The position numbers and the translations under genes are program-made. From positions 20,371-84,370 of the forward strand of contig NZ_LR732525.1 of assembly GCF_902506425.1 (NCBI RefSeq): a DNA stretch of 64,000 bases, in the 5' to 3' direction. This DNA is from Novosphingobium sp. 9U. GTDB taxonomy: Bacteria > Pseudomonadota > Alphaproteobacteria > Sphingomonadales > Sphingomonadaceae. Position 1 is the first letter of the stretch. The number at the start of each line of letters is the position of its first letter. The notes below the pieces were generated by a model. The model did not search any database. It was given only the letters and a program-made list of their open reading frames with translations, and was not told where the DNA came from. This document shows, piece by piece, positions 1 through 8,529 of the stretch.

Positions 1-144
1 GAACCACAAGGCGCCCGCCAGCACCACCGCAGGGCCCGCAATCATCAGGATCGGCCGCAAGGCACGGCGGCGCCCGCGTACCTGGTGATCGCTGGCCGTG
101 ACTTCGTGCGAAGCCTCGACGGCTATGGGGCTCTCCGCGTTCAT
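1..144 (-). CDS. HlyD/EmrA-type membrane fusion protein, N-terminal fragment
   Basis: Only the first 48 codons are in the window; the gene runs off the left edge. The ATG at 144-142 is preceded by an AGGA Shine-Dalgarno. A short polar, acidic N-terminus is followed by an arginine cluster (about residues 24-32) and then a hydrophobic segment that starts near residue 33 and is cut by the edge. This is the usual layout of the periplasmic adaptor subunit of HlyD/EmrA-type efflux: cytoplasmic tail, one inner-membrane anchor, then the periplasmic body. Family assignment rests on this short stretch only, so it is tentative. It is divergent from the phosphatase gene at 223, with a 78-nt spacer that must hold both promoters. 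Confidence 0.55.
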   Translation of the reverse strand, partial: MNAESPIAVEASHEVTASDHQVRGRRRALRPILMIAGPAVVLAGALWF

Positions 145-222
145 CGTTTTTCCTGTATCCCGGTGCGGCGGGCGATACTAAGCTAGGATAGTATCGGCAA
201 GTGATGTTCGGAGAGCAAGCCT

Positions 223-999
223 TTGGATCGGGTCCTGGCGCTGCAAGGCGTGCACAATTTTCGCGATTACGGCGGATACGCGGTGGCAGGCGGCGGACGC
301 CTGAAACGCGGCGTGCTGTGGCGCTCGGGCCAGCACCATGGCGCCACCGATAATGACTTGAAGGCGATCGCCGCGCTGGGGCTGACGGCGGTATTCGACT
401 TGCGCTCCAACCGCGAGCGGACCAGCCATCCATGCCGGCGGCCCGCGGGTTTCGTGGCCCAGATCCACCACGCGGCCGACCCGGCCGCGGTGAGCGCGCC
501 CCATGTCGCGGCCGCGCAGACGGCTCGCCAGCGCACGCCTGAAGGCACGCGCGAGAGCCTGCGCCGCAACTACGGCAGCATCGCTTTCCGCCCCGAGCTG
601 CAAGCCATGACCGCACGGCTGATCGCCACTGCGGCGGCGGGCGAGGGGCCTAGCCTGGTGAACTGCATGGCCGGCAAGGACCGCACCGGAATCGCCGTGG
701 CGATGCTCCAACTCGCCGCCGGCGTCCACCGTGACGACGTGATCGAGGACTACCTGCTGACCAACACCGCCGGCGACGTCGAAGCACGCATCCTCGCCGG
801 CATGGAGACGATCCGCGCCGTCACCGGGCAGGCTGACGAGGCCTCCATGCGCGTGCTTATGGGAGTGGAGGCGGAGTACCTCGAAGCGGCTTTCGCGGCG
901 ATCGAGGACAAGCATGGCTCGCTCGACGCATACCTGGAGCAAACGCTCGGAGCGGATGCGGACATGCGCGAGCGGCTGCGTGAGGCCTTGGTCGAGTAG
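223..999 (+). CDS. Tyrosine/dual-specificity phosphatase-like protein
   Basis: Protein of 258 aa of the bacterial tyrosine phosphatase family (Y_phosphatase3-like). The P-loop CMAGKDRTG (about residues 149-157) carries the nucleophilic cysteine and the phosphate-binding arginine of the CX5R signature. The N-terminal NFRDYGGY and FDLRSNRE motifs are also typical of this family, which hydrolyses phosphotyrosine or phosphoinositides. The start is taken as TTG at 223 because GGAGAG lies 7 nt upstream and the nearby ATG at 204 is in another frame. No signal peptide is seen, so it is cytosolic. It sits upstream of an SDR gene (128 nt gap). The physiological substrate cannot be told from sequence. 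Confidence 0.85.
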   Translation: MDRVLALQGVHNFRDYGGYAVAGGGRLKRGVLWRSGQHHGATDNDLKAIAALGLTAVFDLRSNRERTSHPCRRPAGFVAQIHHAADPAAVSAPHVAAAQTARQRTPEGTRESLRRNYGSIAFRPELQAMTARLIATAAAGEGPSLVNCMAGKDRTGIAVAMLQLAAGVHRDDVIEDYLLTNTAGDVEARILAGMETIRAVTGQADEASMRVLMGVEAEYLEAAFAAIEDKHGSLDAYLEQTLGADADMRERLREALVE

Positions 1000-1127
1000 C
1001 TGGGGGCAGCATTCGGCTTTTGTTCGGTGCCGTCAGGAAAAACGGCATCGCTTCAGCATCGCCATGCTGAAGGAAGTCAGCCGACGATCTTGTCGTTTTC
1101 GAATCGTTGAGGAAGATGGAGAAGAGC

Positions 1128-1856
1128 ATGGCGGACAAGGTGATCGCGATTACGGGTGCAAGCAGCGGCATCGGCGAGGCGACAGCCCGGCTTCTGGCTC
1201 GGAGCGGCGCAAAGCTGGTTCTGGGTGCGCGCCGCATGGAGCGCCTCAACGCGCTGGTTGCCGACATCGAGGCGCAGGGCGGCGCGGCCATCGCGCTCCG
1301 GCTGGACGTCACCGATCGCGCGGAAACGCAGGCCTACATCGGCGCCGCCGTGGAGCGGTTCGGGCGGATCGACGTCCTGGTGAACAATGCCGGCATCATG
1401 AAGCTGGCGCCTCTCGCCGAGGCGAAGCAGGACGACTGGGATCGCATGATCGACGTCAACTTGCGCGGCGCGCTGAACGGGATCGCTGCCGCGCTGCCAC
1501 ACATGATGAAGCAGCAGTCCGGCCACATCATCATGGTCGGCTCTACCTCGGGCCACCGCGTCGCCCCGATGAACGGCGTCTATGCGGCGACCAAGTTCGC
1601 GATCCGTGCCCTGGCAGAAAGCATTCGGATCGAGGGCGGCTCGTCTGTACGCAGCACCTTGATCTCGCCGGGTGCCACGCACACGGAACTGGTCGAGAAC
1701 ATCGACCACCCGATGATCCGCGAAGCGCTCGCGTCGAGAATGGCCGACGCGCTGCCGGTGGATTCCATCGCCCGAGCCATTGCTTACGCCATCGAGCAAC
1801 CGCACGAGGTAGACGTCAGCGAAGTGCTCGTACGTCCGCTGAAGTTGAAAGACTGA
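1128..1856 (+). CDS. SDR family NAD(P)-dependent oxidoreductase
   Basis: Classical short-chain dehydrogenase of 242 aa. The cofactor motif TGASSGIG is near the N-terminus, NNAG follows beta-4, and the catalytic Ser (GSTSG) precedes the Tyr-x-x-x-Lys (YAATK). The ATG at 1128 has GGAGAAGAG just upstream; alternative in-frame starts lie at 1116 (ATG) and 1107 (TTG). The arginine-rich stretch after beta-2 (GARRMERL) suggests NADP(H) preference; this is inference. The closest generic relatives act on serine, 3-hydroxy acids or unknown alcohols, so the substrate is undetermined. No partner gene is coupled to it. Confidence 0.88.
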   Translation: MADKVIAITGASSGIGEATARLLARSGAKLVLGARRMERLNALVADIEAQGGAAIALRLDVTDRAETQAYIGAAVERFGRIDVLVNNAGIMKLAPLAEAKQDDWDRMIDVNLRGALNGIAAALPHMMKQQSGHIIMVGSTSGHRVAPMNGVYAATKFAIRALAESIRIEGGSSVRSTLISPGATHTELVENIDHPMIREALASRMADALPVDSIARAIAYAIEQPHEVDVSEVLVRPLKLKD

Positions 1857-2117
1857 TCGCCGATAGCGGGGTCAAGGGGCAAGCGTTTGCACACTTCCGA
1901 TCGCCCAGCCATCTGGCTGGCCTGTCAGCAGATGAGTAGCAGGCGGCGTCGACCCATTCCGATCGTCCGCTTGGTCGGGCGGCGTCTTGGAAGCGGACCG
2001 GCGGCTTACGCTTACTTGCGGTCATTCAGCGTACGGGCGATGCTGAGCGATGCGCTGTTATCATGTTCTCGTTCACGGCAAGCTGAGAAGAACCCTGCTG
2101 GCGTCGAACTCGGCGCG

Positions 2118-2345
2118 ATGCAGCCAGCAGGCTTCTACTGTCATCGCTATCTTCTCGCAGCCGACGAGGACGAGGCGACCGTGAAAGCTTTCCGTCGAGT
2201 AGGGGACAATCTCGACCGGGAGTTCGGCTGGGTTTCCAACGGTGCTGCTTCCCTCCACCTTGAAGCAGAAGAGATATCGATTGCGCCGATACGCAAGGTG
2301 CTCAAGCCAGACAACAAGGGGCATACCTTTTACACCGACGAGTGA
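2118..2345 (+). CDS. Small hypothetical protein (75 aa)
   Basis: Possible small protein with mixed charged and aromatic composition, beginning MQPAGFYCHRY and ending HTFYTDE. The reading frame stays open from 1887, but the upstream part is arginine-rich and does not look coding, so the ATG at 2118 is preferred over ATG 2040. No good Shine-Dalgarno precedes either. I do not recognise a domain. It lies between the SDR gene and a convergent secreted protein gene. It could be an intact small gene or the remainder of a longer one. Confidence 0.35.
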   Translation: MQPAGFYCHRYLLAADEDEATVKAFRRVGDNLDREFGWVSNGAASLHLEAEEISIAPIRKVLKPDNKGHTFYTDE

Positions 2346-2441
2346 TGGCAGCCAACACTCCGTCACTGTCGTTCAACCCGGCGCTTGTCGATCCGGAGAA
2401 CGGTCAGGCTGCTCACGCCCAGTTGCGGTCATTTCAGTTTA

Positions 2442-2807
2442 TCAACGACGGCGTGTCACCGTGAGGGCCTCGTCTATCCTCCAGCCGTCGCTCCCCCGCA
2501 CCATCCGTGCAACGGTGTGAGCGTTCCTGCTCCGGTACTGAACCACGAACGCGCAGTTGATCGTAGTTGGATCTTTCGAGCTTTCATTAGGCAATGCGTC
2601 ACTGCACAACACGTCGGCAATTCGCCTAATCCGTTCTGAGTGCACCAAAATAACGCTGTTCGGATCGTCTTGTGCGGCTTGGTTGGCCACCGCCTGAACG
2701 ACCGCGCCATCGCGGCTACGAACTGCGGCTAATAGTTGCTCATCAGTCGGGCACAACATCGGCGCGGCACAGCGGCTCACACTTGCCAAGATCAACAAAG
2801 GGAGCAA
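2442..2807 (-). CDS. Small secreted hypothetical protein
   Basis: Protein of 121 aa with a short hydrophobic N-terminus (MLPLLILASVSRCAA) resembling a signal peptide, followed by a soluble domain of about 100 residues. The start is TTG at 2807. It is supported by a perfect AGGAGG at 2821-2816, exactly 8 nt upstream, the clearest ribosome binding site in this part of the window. A cysteine at residue 13 is near where a lipobox cysteine would be, but the preceding residues (VSR) do not fit a lipobox well. No family recognised. The frame has a natural protein composition, unlike the antisense frames here. Confidence 0.5.
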   Translation of the reverse strand: MLPLLILASVSRCAAPMLCPTDEQLLAAVRSRDGAVVQAVANQAAQDDPNSVILVHSERIRRIADVLCSDALPNESSKDPTTINCAFVVQYRSRNAHTVARMVRGSDGWRIDEALTVTRRR

Positions 2808-2872
2808 CAGCGTGTCCTCCTAGCTGTCAAGAACGCTATCGAAATCAGTGGCAGCTAGCCACCCTTAGCTGC

Positions 2873-3009
2873 CGTCACCCTGAACTTGTTTCAGGGTCTA
2901 TTTCGCCTCGTAGCTCGGTGCCTCGACTGGCGAGCCGGTGCTTCGATTACACCCGCAATGGTCGGGCCAAGCGGCACGATGGATCCTGAAACGAGTTCAG
3001 GATGACGGA
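2873..3009. repeat. Inverted pair of short palindromic repeats (REPIN/BIME-like)
   Basis: Two copies of one palindromic unit lie in opposite orientation. The left copy (2873-2900) contains CCCTGAACTTGTTTCAGGG; the right copy (2981-3009) contains TCCTGAAACGAGTTCAGGA. Each unit can fold alone and the two can pair over about 137 nt. Translated on the minus strand they give the HPELVSGS string often seen as an artefact in sphingomonad and rhizobial protein predictions. The right unit abuts the broken end of the GIY-YIG remnant. Confidence 0.75.
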
Positions 3010-3022
3010 TGGTAGAAGGGCA

Positions 3023-3115
3023 GCGACCGAGATCCGCGGTGACGCCGACGTACATGGTGCCGCGGTAGCGATCGGCCATGATGTAGACCCAGCCGCCTTT
3101 GTGTTCGCGGTCCAT
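3023..3115 (-). pseudogene. Truncated GIY-YIG endonuclease domain protein
   Basis: From ATG 3115 the minus strand encodes about 31 residues that match the start of small GIY-YIG proteins: GGWVYIMADRY is the GIY-like strand and YVGVTADL the YIG-like strand. After GVTADLGR the homology stops and the frame enters the palindromic repeat at 3009. The rest of the roughly 95-residue domain, including the catalytic arginine helix and glutamate, is absent on either side of the repeat. A second palindromic element lies just upstream of the start. It is a relic and no active nuclease is expected. Confidence 0.7.
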
Positions 3116-3134
3116 GTCGTGCTCGGAAGAAAGC

Positions 3135-3160
3135 GGGTCCCGGGTCAAGCCCGGGACGAC
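3135..3160. repeat. GC-rich palindromic repeat
   Basis: Contains the near-perfect palindrome GTCCCGGGTCAAGCCCGGGAC (3137-3157; two arms of nine bases round a short loop), a dispersed unit common in alphaproteobacterial genomes. A related unit occurs at 31619-31648. Here it lies just upstream of the truncated GIY-YIG gene. Confidence 0.6.
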
Positions 3161-3231
3161 GATGTGGATGAAGTGAGCAAACCCAATGTTTCGCTATCTC
3201 GCAACATCGTCTTCAATCCCCGCAGCCACCT

Positions 3232-4104
3232 TTACAAAAACCCTCGCACATCCTTCATGAACCGCGCGAACTGGTCGTGGTGCAGCCAATGGCCGGCGTC
3301 TTCGTATTCCAGCAGCGTCGCGTCGGCGAAGTGGTCGAGCCGGCCGTCGCCTGCGGGGGAGCTGGCGAAGCTGTCCTTGCCCCACAGAAGCAGGACGGGG
3401 CAGGTGATGGCCGACCACAACGCGACCTTCTCCTCGAAGGTGATGTCGGCGGTGCTCCAGACGTTGAGGTAATTGTCGAACTTCCAGCTCCAGGTGCCGT
3501 CCTCGTTACGGGTGGCGCCGTGGATGGTGAGGTGGCGGGCCTGATCGTCGGTGAGGAAGCCGTTCTCCGCCTTCATCCGCTCGTAGGCGTCGCGCAAGGT
3601 GGCATAGCGGCGTGGGGTGCGGCCGGCGGCGCGGCGCTTGTCGTCGATCCACTTGCGCAGGCGATCGGGCGCGTCGCCGCCTTCCATCTCGCGCTGCACG
3701 TCCACCGGCGGACCAAGGCCTTCGATGTTGACCAGCTTGCGCACCTTATCGGGATAGAGCCCGGTGAAGCGCGTGGCGATGTTGCCGCCCAGCGAATGCG
3801 AGATGATCGTCACCTGATCGTAGCCGAGCGTGTGCACCAGCTGCGCGAAGTCGTAGACGAAGGCGTCCATGCCGTAGTGGCCCTCGGGCGACCAGTCGCT
3901 GTCGCCATGGCCGCGCAAGTCGGGCGCGATGACGTGCCACTCGCGGCGCAGCTCCTGCGCCACCCAGTCCCAGCTGCGGCAATGGTCGCGCCCGCCGTGC
4001 TGCAGGATCAGCGGCGGCGCCTCGGGGTTGCCCCAATCGACGTAGTTGAGGCGCAGGCGCTGCGAGACGAAGCGGTTGGAGGTGGGCCCGGGAAAACTGT
4101 CCAT
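3232..4104 (-). CDS. Alpha/beta hydrolase
   Basis: Protein of 290 aa with the alpha/beta hydrolase fold. It has the oxyanion-hole strand LILQHGG (about residues 32-38), the nucleophile elbow SHSLGG with Ser104, an acid in the WGKDS loop, and the catalytic His near residue 272 in EDAGHW. No signal peptide is present. Such proteins hydrolyse esters, lactones or C-C bonds such as ring-cleavage products. It is the last gene of the minus-strand catabolic block and lies 22 nt after the P450 gene, so co-transcription and a shared pathway are likely. The substrate is unknown. Confidence 0.88.
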   Translation of the reverse strand: MDSFPGPTSNRFVSQRLRLNYVDWGNPEAPPLILQHGGRDHCRSWDWVAQELRREWHVIAPDLRGHGDSDWSPEGHYGMDAFVYDFAQLVHTLGYDQVTIISHSLGGNIATRFTGLYPDKVRKLVNIEGLGPPVDVQREMEGGDAPDRLRKWIDDKRRAAGRTPRRYATLRDAYERMKAENGFLTDDQARHLTIHGATRNEDGTWSWKFDNYLNVWSTADITFEEKVALWSAITCPVLLLWGKDSFASSPAGDGRLDHFADATLLEYEDAGHWLHHDQFARFMKDVRGFL

Positions 4105-4126
4105 GCCGCCTCGTAAGGCGAGACGT

Positions 4127-5419
4127 CTATCGCAGCAACACCTGCAGCGCGGAGACGCCCTGTTGCTCCAGCCCGCCGGTCATGAACGGAGCAGGGGCGG
4201 ACGGGTCGAGCCGCAGGTTCGGGAAGTGATCGAGCAGGGCATTCACCGCTCGGTCGATCTCGACGCGTGCGACGTTCATGCCCAGACACCGGTGGGTACC
4301 GAGCCCGAACGCCATGTTGGTCAGCTTGGGGCGCGACATGTCGAACTCGTCAGGCCGGTCCCAGCGCGCGGGATCTCGGTTGGCGGGACCGAGGCCGAGT
4401 TCCAGCACCGATCCTGCGGCGATGTGGTGGCCGTAGAACTCGGTATCCTTCATCACCATGCGGTAGAAGTAGGGCGCGGTGGGGTTCCAGCGCAGGCCCT
4501 CCTCGACGGCGTCGTCGATCAGCGCCCGGTTCGCCTTCACGGCCTCGAACTGGTCGCGGTGGGTGAGAAGCGCGAACAGAGTGATGCCCATCTGCCGCCA
4601 CGAGGTGCCGCCGCCGGCGACCATGACCAGCTTGGCATGGGTCATGATCTCGCGATCGGTGAGCGGGCGGGGCTCCTCGCCCGGCAGCATAAGCCGGGTG
4701 CCGATAAGGAAGCTGATCAGGTCGTCCTGCGGCTCGGCACGGCGTGCGGCGATCAGGCCGAGCAGCGTCTCCTCGACCACGCGGGCGTTGCGGACCCGAT
4801 CCTCCATGCTGATGTTGCGACTGGAGCTGGTGGAGTTCAGGTAAGCGTGGCGGAAGCGCAGCGCCTCGTCGCCGTCCAGGCCGATCGCGGTCGTGATGGT
4901 GTAGACCGGGATGCGCGCGCAGTAGTCCAGGTTGAGGTCGGCGCGGTCGCCGGTGGCCATGCGCTCGATCAGGCGCTCGACGATGCCGTCGATGGTGCGC
5001 GTGCGCCACCAGCCGAGCGCCTCGGGCATCAGGAACTTGGGCTGGATCGTGCGCCGGTAACCGCGGTGCATCGGCGGATCCATCTCGAGGATGCCCATGG
5101 TGCGCTCGCCCGCGGGATTGGGGTGGCCCTGCACGGTGTTGGAGAACGTCGCTGGGTCGCGGAAGGCAGCCTCGCAAGCATCGTAGGTCAGTACGCTCCA
5201 GTGCTGGCGCCCCTTGGCGTAGACGTGGCGGTCATGCTCGGGCAGGTCCAGGATCTCGCGCAGCTTGCCTTTGTGCACCGGGGCTTGGGCGCGCAAGCGG
5301 TGGACGCGCGGCATGACGGTGCTGACGTCGATGAAGTTGCCCACAGACTCCGCTTCCTTGCGGACGTCGTAGAGTTCTTCGTAAAGCGGGTCGTCGGCGA
5401 CCAGGACGTCGTCAAGCAT
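4127..5419 (-). CDS. Cytochrome P450
   Basis: Soluble bacterial class I-type P450 of 430 aa. The heme-binding loop FGLGTHRCLG is at about residues 371-380 with Cys378 as thiolate ligand. The I-helix carries AGGGTS in place of the usual AG(G/A)xT(T/S), keeping the oxygen-activating Thr. The EEGLRW K-helix motif supplies ExxR. Start chosen at ATG 5419, which has GGAG 8 nt upstream, rather than the in-frame TTG at 5452. It overlaps the upstream MFS gene by 8 nt, indicating translational coupling. No ferredoxin or reductase gene is adjacent, so electrons must come from elsewhere. It probably hydroxylates the compound handled by the neighbouring genes. Confidence 0.93.
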   Translation of the reverse strand: MLDDVLVADDPLYEELYDVRKEAESVGNFIDVSTVMPRVHRLRAQAPVHKGKLREILDLPEHDRHVYAKGRQHWSVLTYDACEAAFRDPATFSNTVQGHPNPAGERTMGILEMDPPMHRGYRRTIQPKFLMPEALGWWRTRTIDGIVERLIERMATGDRADLNLDYCARIPVYTITTAIGLDGDEALRFRHAYLNSTSSSRNISMEDRVRNARVVEETLLGLIAARRAEPQDDLISFLIGTRLMLPGEEPRPLTDREIMTHAKLVMVAGGGTSWRQMGITLFALLTHRDQFEAVKANRALIDDAVEEGLRWNPTAPYFYRMVMKDTEFYGHHIAAGSVLELGLGPANRDPARWDRPDEFDMSRPKLTNMAFGLGTHRCLGMNVARVEIDRAVNALLDHFPNLRLDPSAPAPFMTGGLEQQGVSALQVLLR

Positions 5420-7001
5420 GCGCAGGTTCTCCGGCTTGGCGGGCGATGGCAAGGCGCGCTTCGCTCGTCTCGTGCGGCAGGCGGCGCGACACGCGCCACA
5501 GGAAGTAGAGGGCGATCGGCACCAGGATCATGATGCTGAGCAGGCCTGCCGTCAGCGAGCCGGTCAGCGCGCTGACCTTGCCCGCCCAGTAGGGGCCGGT
5601 GCCCGAGGAGATGACGATCGCGACGAGCGAGTAGGACGCGGCTGCCGAGCCGCGCATGCGGGGCAGCACCAGGTCCTGCACCATCGCCGCGGTGGCGCCG
5701 CTCCACAGCGCGGAAAAGATGCCCAGGATGAAGGCCGCGCCGATGAACACGGCGAATTCTTCCACCAGCAGCATTGTCAGGATGCAGGGCACGCCACCCA
5801 GCAGGCTGATGGCAGTGATGCCGACTGGCGCGCGCAAGTCGCTGCGCTTCCAGCGGTCGGTCGCCCAGCCGCCGAGCAGGACGCCCAGCACGCCGCCCGC
5901 GATGCTCGCCACGCCGAGCGACAAGCCGAGCTCGTGCGCGGGGATGGAGAAGGTGCGCATCGCGTAAGGTGCGGACCAGACGTGGACCGCACCACCAACG
6001 CAGGCGACCAGCGCCGTGGAGATGGTCGCCAGCAGGAACGTGCGGTCGCCGAAGGTCAGGCGGTAGAGTGGCTTGTCGCGATAGCTCTGGACCTGGCCCC
6101 AGGTCACCACGGCATAGGCGCCGAGCGCGAAGGCGGCCCATTGCGCAATGTCGCCGGTCAGGTGCGTCAGGATCGCAGCCGCCACGGCGAGCAGGGCGGC
6201 GATCAGCATGTTCCGGCCGAGCCCTCGCAGGCCCGCCAGGCGCCAGACCGTCAGCATCGTGAACGGTGGGATCGCCGTCGCGAACTCGCCCAGCACGAAG
6301 CCCATCTTCGACCCTTGCGCTTCGGTGGCGCGGGCCGGCTCGCGGATGGCCAGGATCATCAGGGCGAGCGGCAGGCCGGGCAGCGCCACCGTGAACATGG
6401 CCGCCTTCCAGGGCGCCACCTCGCACGCGCCGGCGATCGGCACGGCGGTGCACATGGCGTCCCAGTGCTCGAGAAAATAGCCGCCCAGGAACAACGCCAG
6501 CGCACCGCCGGCGAACACGCCGGAGAGCAGGATCGACATGGCGATCGCGCGGCGTTGCGGCGGGAAGATGTCGGCGAGCAGCGAGTGCGAGCACGGGTTC
6601 GCCACCGCCTCCCCCACGCCGACGCCTATGCGCGCGACGCCGAGCATCGCGAAGTTGGCTGCGGCACCGCCGAGGGCGGTCATGCTCGACCATAGGGCGA
6701 GGCCCAGCGCCATGACCTTCTTGCGCGGCAGTCCATCAGAGATGCGCCCCATGGCGATGCCGACGACCGAATAGAAAACCGCGAACGCGGTCCCGAGCAG
6801 GAAGCCGAGATCCGCGTCGTCGAGCTTCAAGTCGGCCTTGATCGACTGTGCCAGGATCGAGACGATCTGGCGGTCGAGGTAGTTCAGGACATTGGCCAGG
6901 GCGAGCACGCCCAAGGCGTAGTACGCGGCCATTCCGATCGCCGGCGTGCGCGCGCCAGCGCCTGCGTCGGCCGCCACGCCGCGTTCAACAAGGCTCGCCA
7001 C
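5412..7001 (-). CDS. MFS transporter
   Basis: Membrane protein of 529 aa with about 12 hydrophobic segments and the MFS loop 2-3 signature (GRISDGLPRKKVMALG). It begins with a 25-residue cytoplasmic tail, then ANVLNYLDRQIVSIL, typical of the spinster-like MFS carriers frequent in sphingomonads. A longer-than-usual central region (about residues 215-285) carries extra hydrophobic helices. It is the first partner of the P450, overlapping it by 8 nt. Probable role is inner-membrane import of the catabolic substrate or export of a product; direction cannot be read from sequence. Confidence 0.88.
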   Translation of the reverse strand: MASLVERGVAADAGAGARTPAIGMAAYYALGVLALANVLNYLDRQIVSILAQSIKADLKLDDADLGFLLGTAFAVFYSVVGIAMGRISDGLPRKKVMALGLALWSSMTALGGAAANFAMLGVARIGVGVGEAVANPCSHSLLADIFPPQRRAIAMSILLSGVFAGGALALFLGGYFLEHWDAMCTAVPIAGACEVAPWKAAMFTVALPGLPLALMILAIREPARATEAQGSKMGFVLGEFATAIPPFTMLTVWRLAGLRGLGRNMLIAALLAVAAAILTHLTGDIAQWAAFALGAYAVVTWGQVQSYRDKPLYRLTFGDRTFLLATISTALVACVGGAVHVWSAPYAMRTFSIPAHELGLSLGVASIAGGVLGVLLGGWATDRWKRSDLRAPVGITAISLLGGVPCILTMLLVEEFAVFIGAAFILGIFSALWSGATAAMVQDLVLPRMRGSAAASYSLVAIVISSGTGPYWAGKVSALTGSLTAGLLSIMILVPIALYFLWRVSRRLPHETSEARLAIARQAGEPAHA

Positions 7002-7082
7002 AGGCCACTCCCACCATTGGCTTCAAACGTCGCCGGGCTCGAAGTCGATCGCTCCGATACCCGGCGTGCTGCGTCGTGCGCA

Positions 7083-8282
7083 TCAGGAAATGCGCAGGAG
7101 ACGCTTGGCGTTGTTGCAGATGATGTCCTGGATGTCCTTGTCGGGCACCCCGGCGAAGTCGCGCTTGATGACCGCGTGGCTGTTGGGGAACGTCGTCTCC
7201 GAGTGCGGATAGTCCGACGACCACATGATGTTCCTGCCGCCCGGCAGGTCGCGCATCAGGATGCCGGCGCGGTCCTGGATGAACGAGCCCCAGACGTTCT
7301 GGTCCATGTACCAGCTCGGCGGCTTGTCGATCACGCTTTCGGTCCAGTAGCGCTGCTTTTCCCAAGTGCGGTCGCAGTATTCGGCGTACCATGAGAACCA
7401 GCCCACGCCGCTTTCCATGCTGCCGATCCGAAGATCGGGGAAGCGGTCGAAGATGCCGTTGAAGATGAAGATGCCGATCGGCTCGGCCATGGCCAGCTTG
7501 CTCATCGGCATGTCGGGCAGGAAGTGCTGCTTTTCGCCGAAGCGGGGCACGCGGCCACCGAGATGGAAGGTGATGACCATGCCCAGGTCGCTCAGCACCT
7601 TCCACAGCGCGTCGAACTCGGGCTGGTAGTACTGCAGCGCGCCCTTGGGATCGCCGGTCTGGGCCGAGACCTGGCCTGCCTTCATGTTCTTGATCTCGGA
7701 CGTGGTCTTCCACGCCTCCGGGTTCTGCGGGAAGGCCGGCAGCTGGACCATCTTGAAGCCCATCTTGGCGAGGCGCTTCACGTGGCTGATGGTCTCGTCG
7801 ATGTCGCGCATGGGCGAGTGGCCGACCGGGAACAGCCGGTGCGGCGCGTTCGAGGCCCAGTCCGACACCCAGTTCGAGAATGCCTCGAAGCTGGCGAGAT
7901 AGAGTTCGTTGTCCAGCGTGCCAAGCGGTCCGCCGCCGAACAAGATGGCCTGATCGATGCCGTCCAGGTCCATGTCGGCGAGGCGCTTTTGCGGATCGTA
8001 GGTGTTGCGCTGCTCGGACAGGCGGCCCTTCATCTTGAAGTCCTTGCCCGTGCGGCCGGCCTGGTTGTTGATCATCATCACCGGGCGGCTGTGGCCTTCG
8101 AACACGATGTAGTCGGCATCGTCGCGCGCCTCGATTACCGGAGCCCGCGCCTTCAGGTGGTTGGGCAGGTATTCCTTCCACATGTCGTAGGGCGGATCGA
8201 TGTGGGCGTCGGCATCGAAGATCGGGCCCAGGGTCCAATCTTCCTTGAGGGCGCTTCCGAACTTCGGATCAGCTTCACTCAT
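7083..8282 (-). CDS. Amidohydrolase family protein (amidohydrolase_2)
   Basis: Protein of 399 aa of the metal-dependent amidohydrolase_2 group. It has an N-terminal DADAHIDPP motif (metal-binding His/Asp region), mid-protein histidines (FHLGG) and a C-terminal WSSDYPHSE motif with the catalytic Asp and His. Members include decarboxylases acting on carboxymuconate semialdehyde-type or aromatic acids, and hydrolases. In sphingomonad catabolic clusters this type commonly sits with P450 and CoA-ester genes. It lies 81 nt upstream of the MFS gene on the same strand. The reaction (decarboxylation or hydrolysis) is open. Confidence 0.87.
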   Translation of the reverse strand: MSEADPKFGSALKEDWTLGPIFDADAHIDPPYDMWKEYLPNHLKARAPVIEARDDADYIVFEGHSRPVMMINNQAGRTGKDFKMKGRLSEQRNTYDPQKRLADMDLDGIDQAILFGGGPLGTLDNELYLASFEAFSNWVSDWASNAPHRLFPVGHSPMRDIDETISHVKRLAKMGFKMVQLPAFPQNPEAWKTTSEIKNMKAGQVSAQTGDPKGALQYYQPEFDALWKVLSDLGMVITFHLGGRVPRFGEKQHFLPDMPMSKLAMAEPIGIFIFNGIFDRFPDLRIGSMESGVGWFSWYAEYCDRTWEKQRYWTESVIDKPPSWYMDQNVWGSFIQDRAGILMRDLPGGRNIMWSSDYPHSETTFPNSHAVIKRDFAGVPDKDIQDIICNNAKRLLRIS

Positions 8283-8374
8283 CTCCCAAACTCCATCGTT
8301 GTTCGATATTGTGAATTGATTATCGCAGTTCTGAATGGAACAGTCAAGCTTCGGGTGTGGGTTGCAACAGGTTC

Positions 8375-8519
8375 AGATCCTCCCCTGCAAGGGGAGGTGG
8401 CAGACGCGGAGCGGCTGACGGAGGGGTGTCACCCGCTCGGTCGAGCAATCCGCCAGCGGTGACACCCCTCCGTCACGCGGCTAACGCCGCGCGCCACCTC
8501 CCCTTGCAGGAGAGGATCT
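8375..8519. repeat. Dispersed inverted-repeat element, copy 1
   Basis: About 145 bp whose outer ends are inverted copies: AGATCCTCCCCTGCAAGGGG on the left and its near complement CCTCCCCTTGCAGGAGAGG on the right. Inside is a second inverted pair around GACGGAGGGGTGTCACC / GGTGACACCCCTCCGTC. It has no coding capacity. A second copy with the same termini and core occurs at 28203-28344. It sits between the amidohydrolase gene and the thiolase-like gene, both on the minus strand. It may fold into a long hairpin and act as terminator or mRNA-stabilising structure, or be a non-autonomous mobile element. Confidence 0.8.
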
Positions 8520-8529
8520 CGGGACGCGA

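Noticed and set aside
4046..5533. Long open plus-strand frame antisense to the P450 gene
   Set aside because: Arginine-, valine- and histidine-rich without domains; it mirrors the coding strand of a recognised P450, as usual in high-GC DNA.
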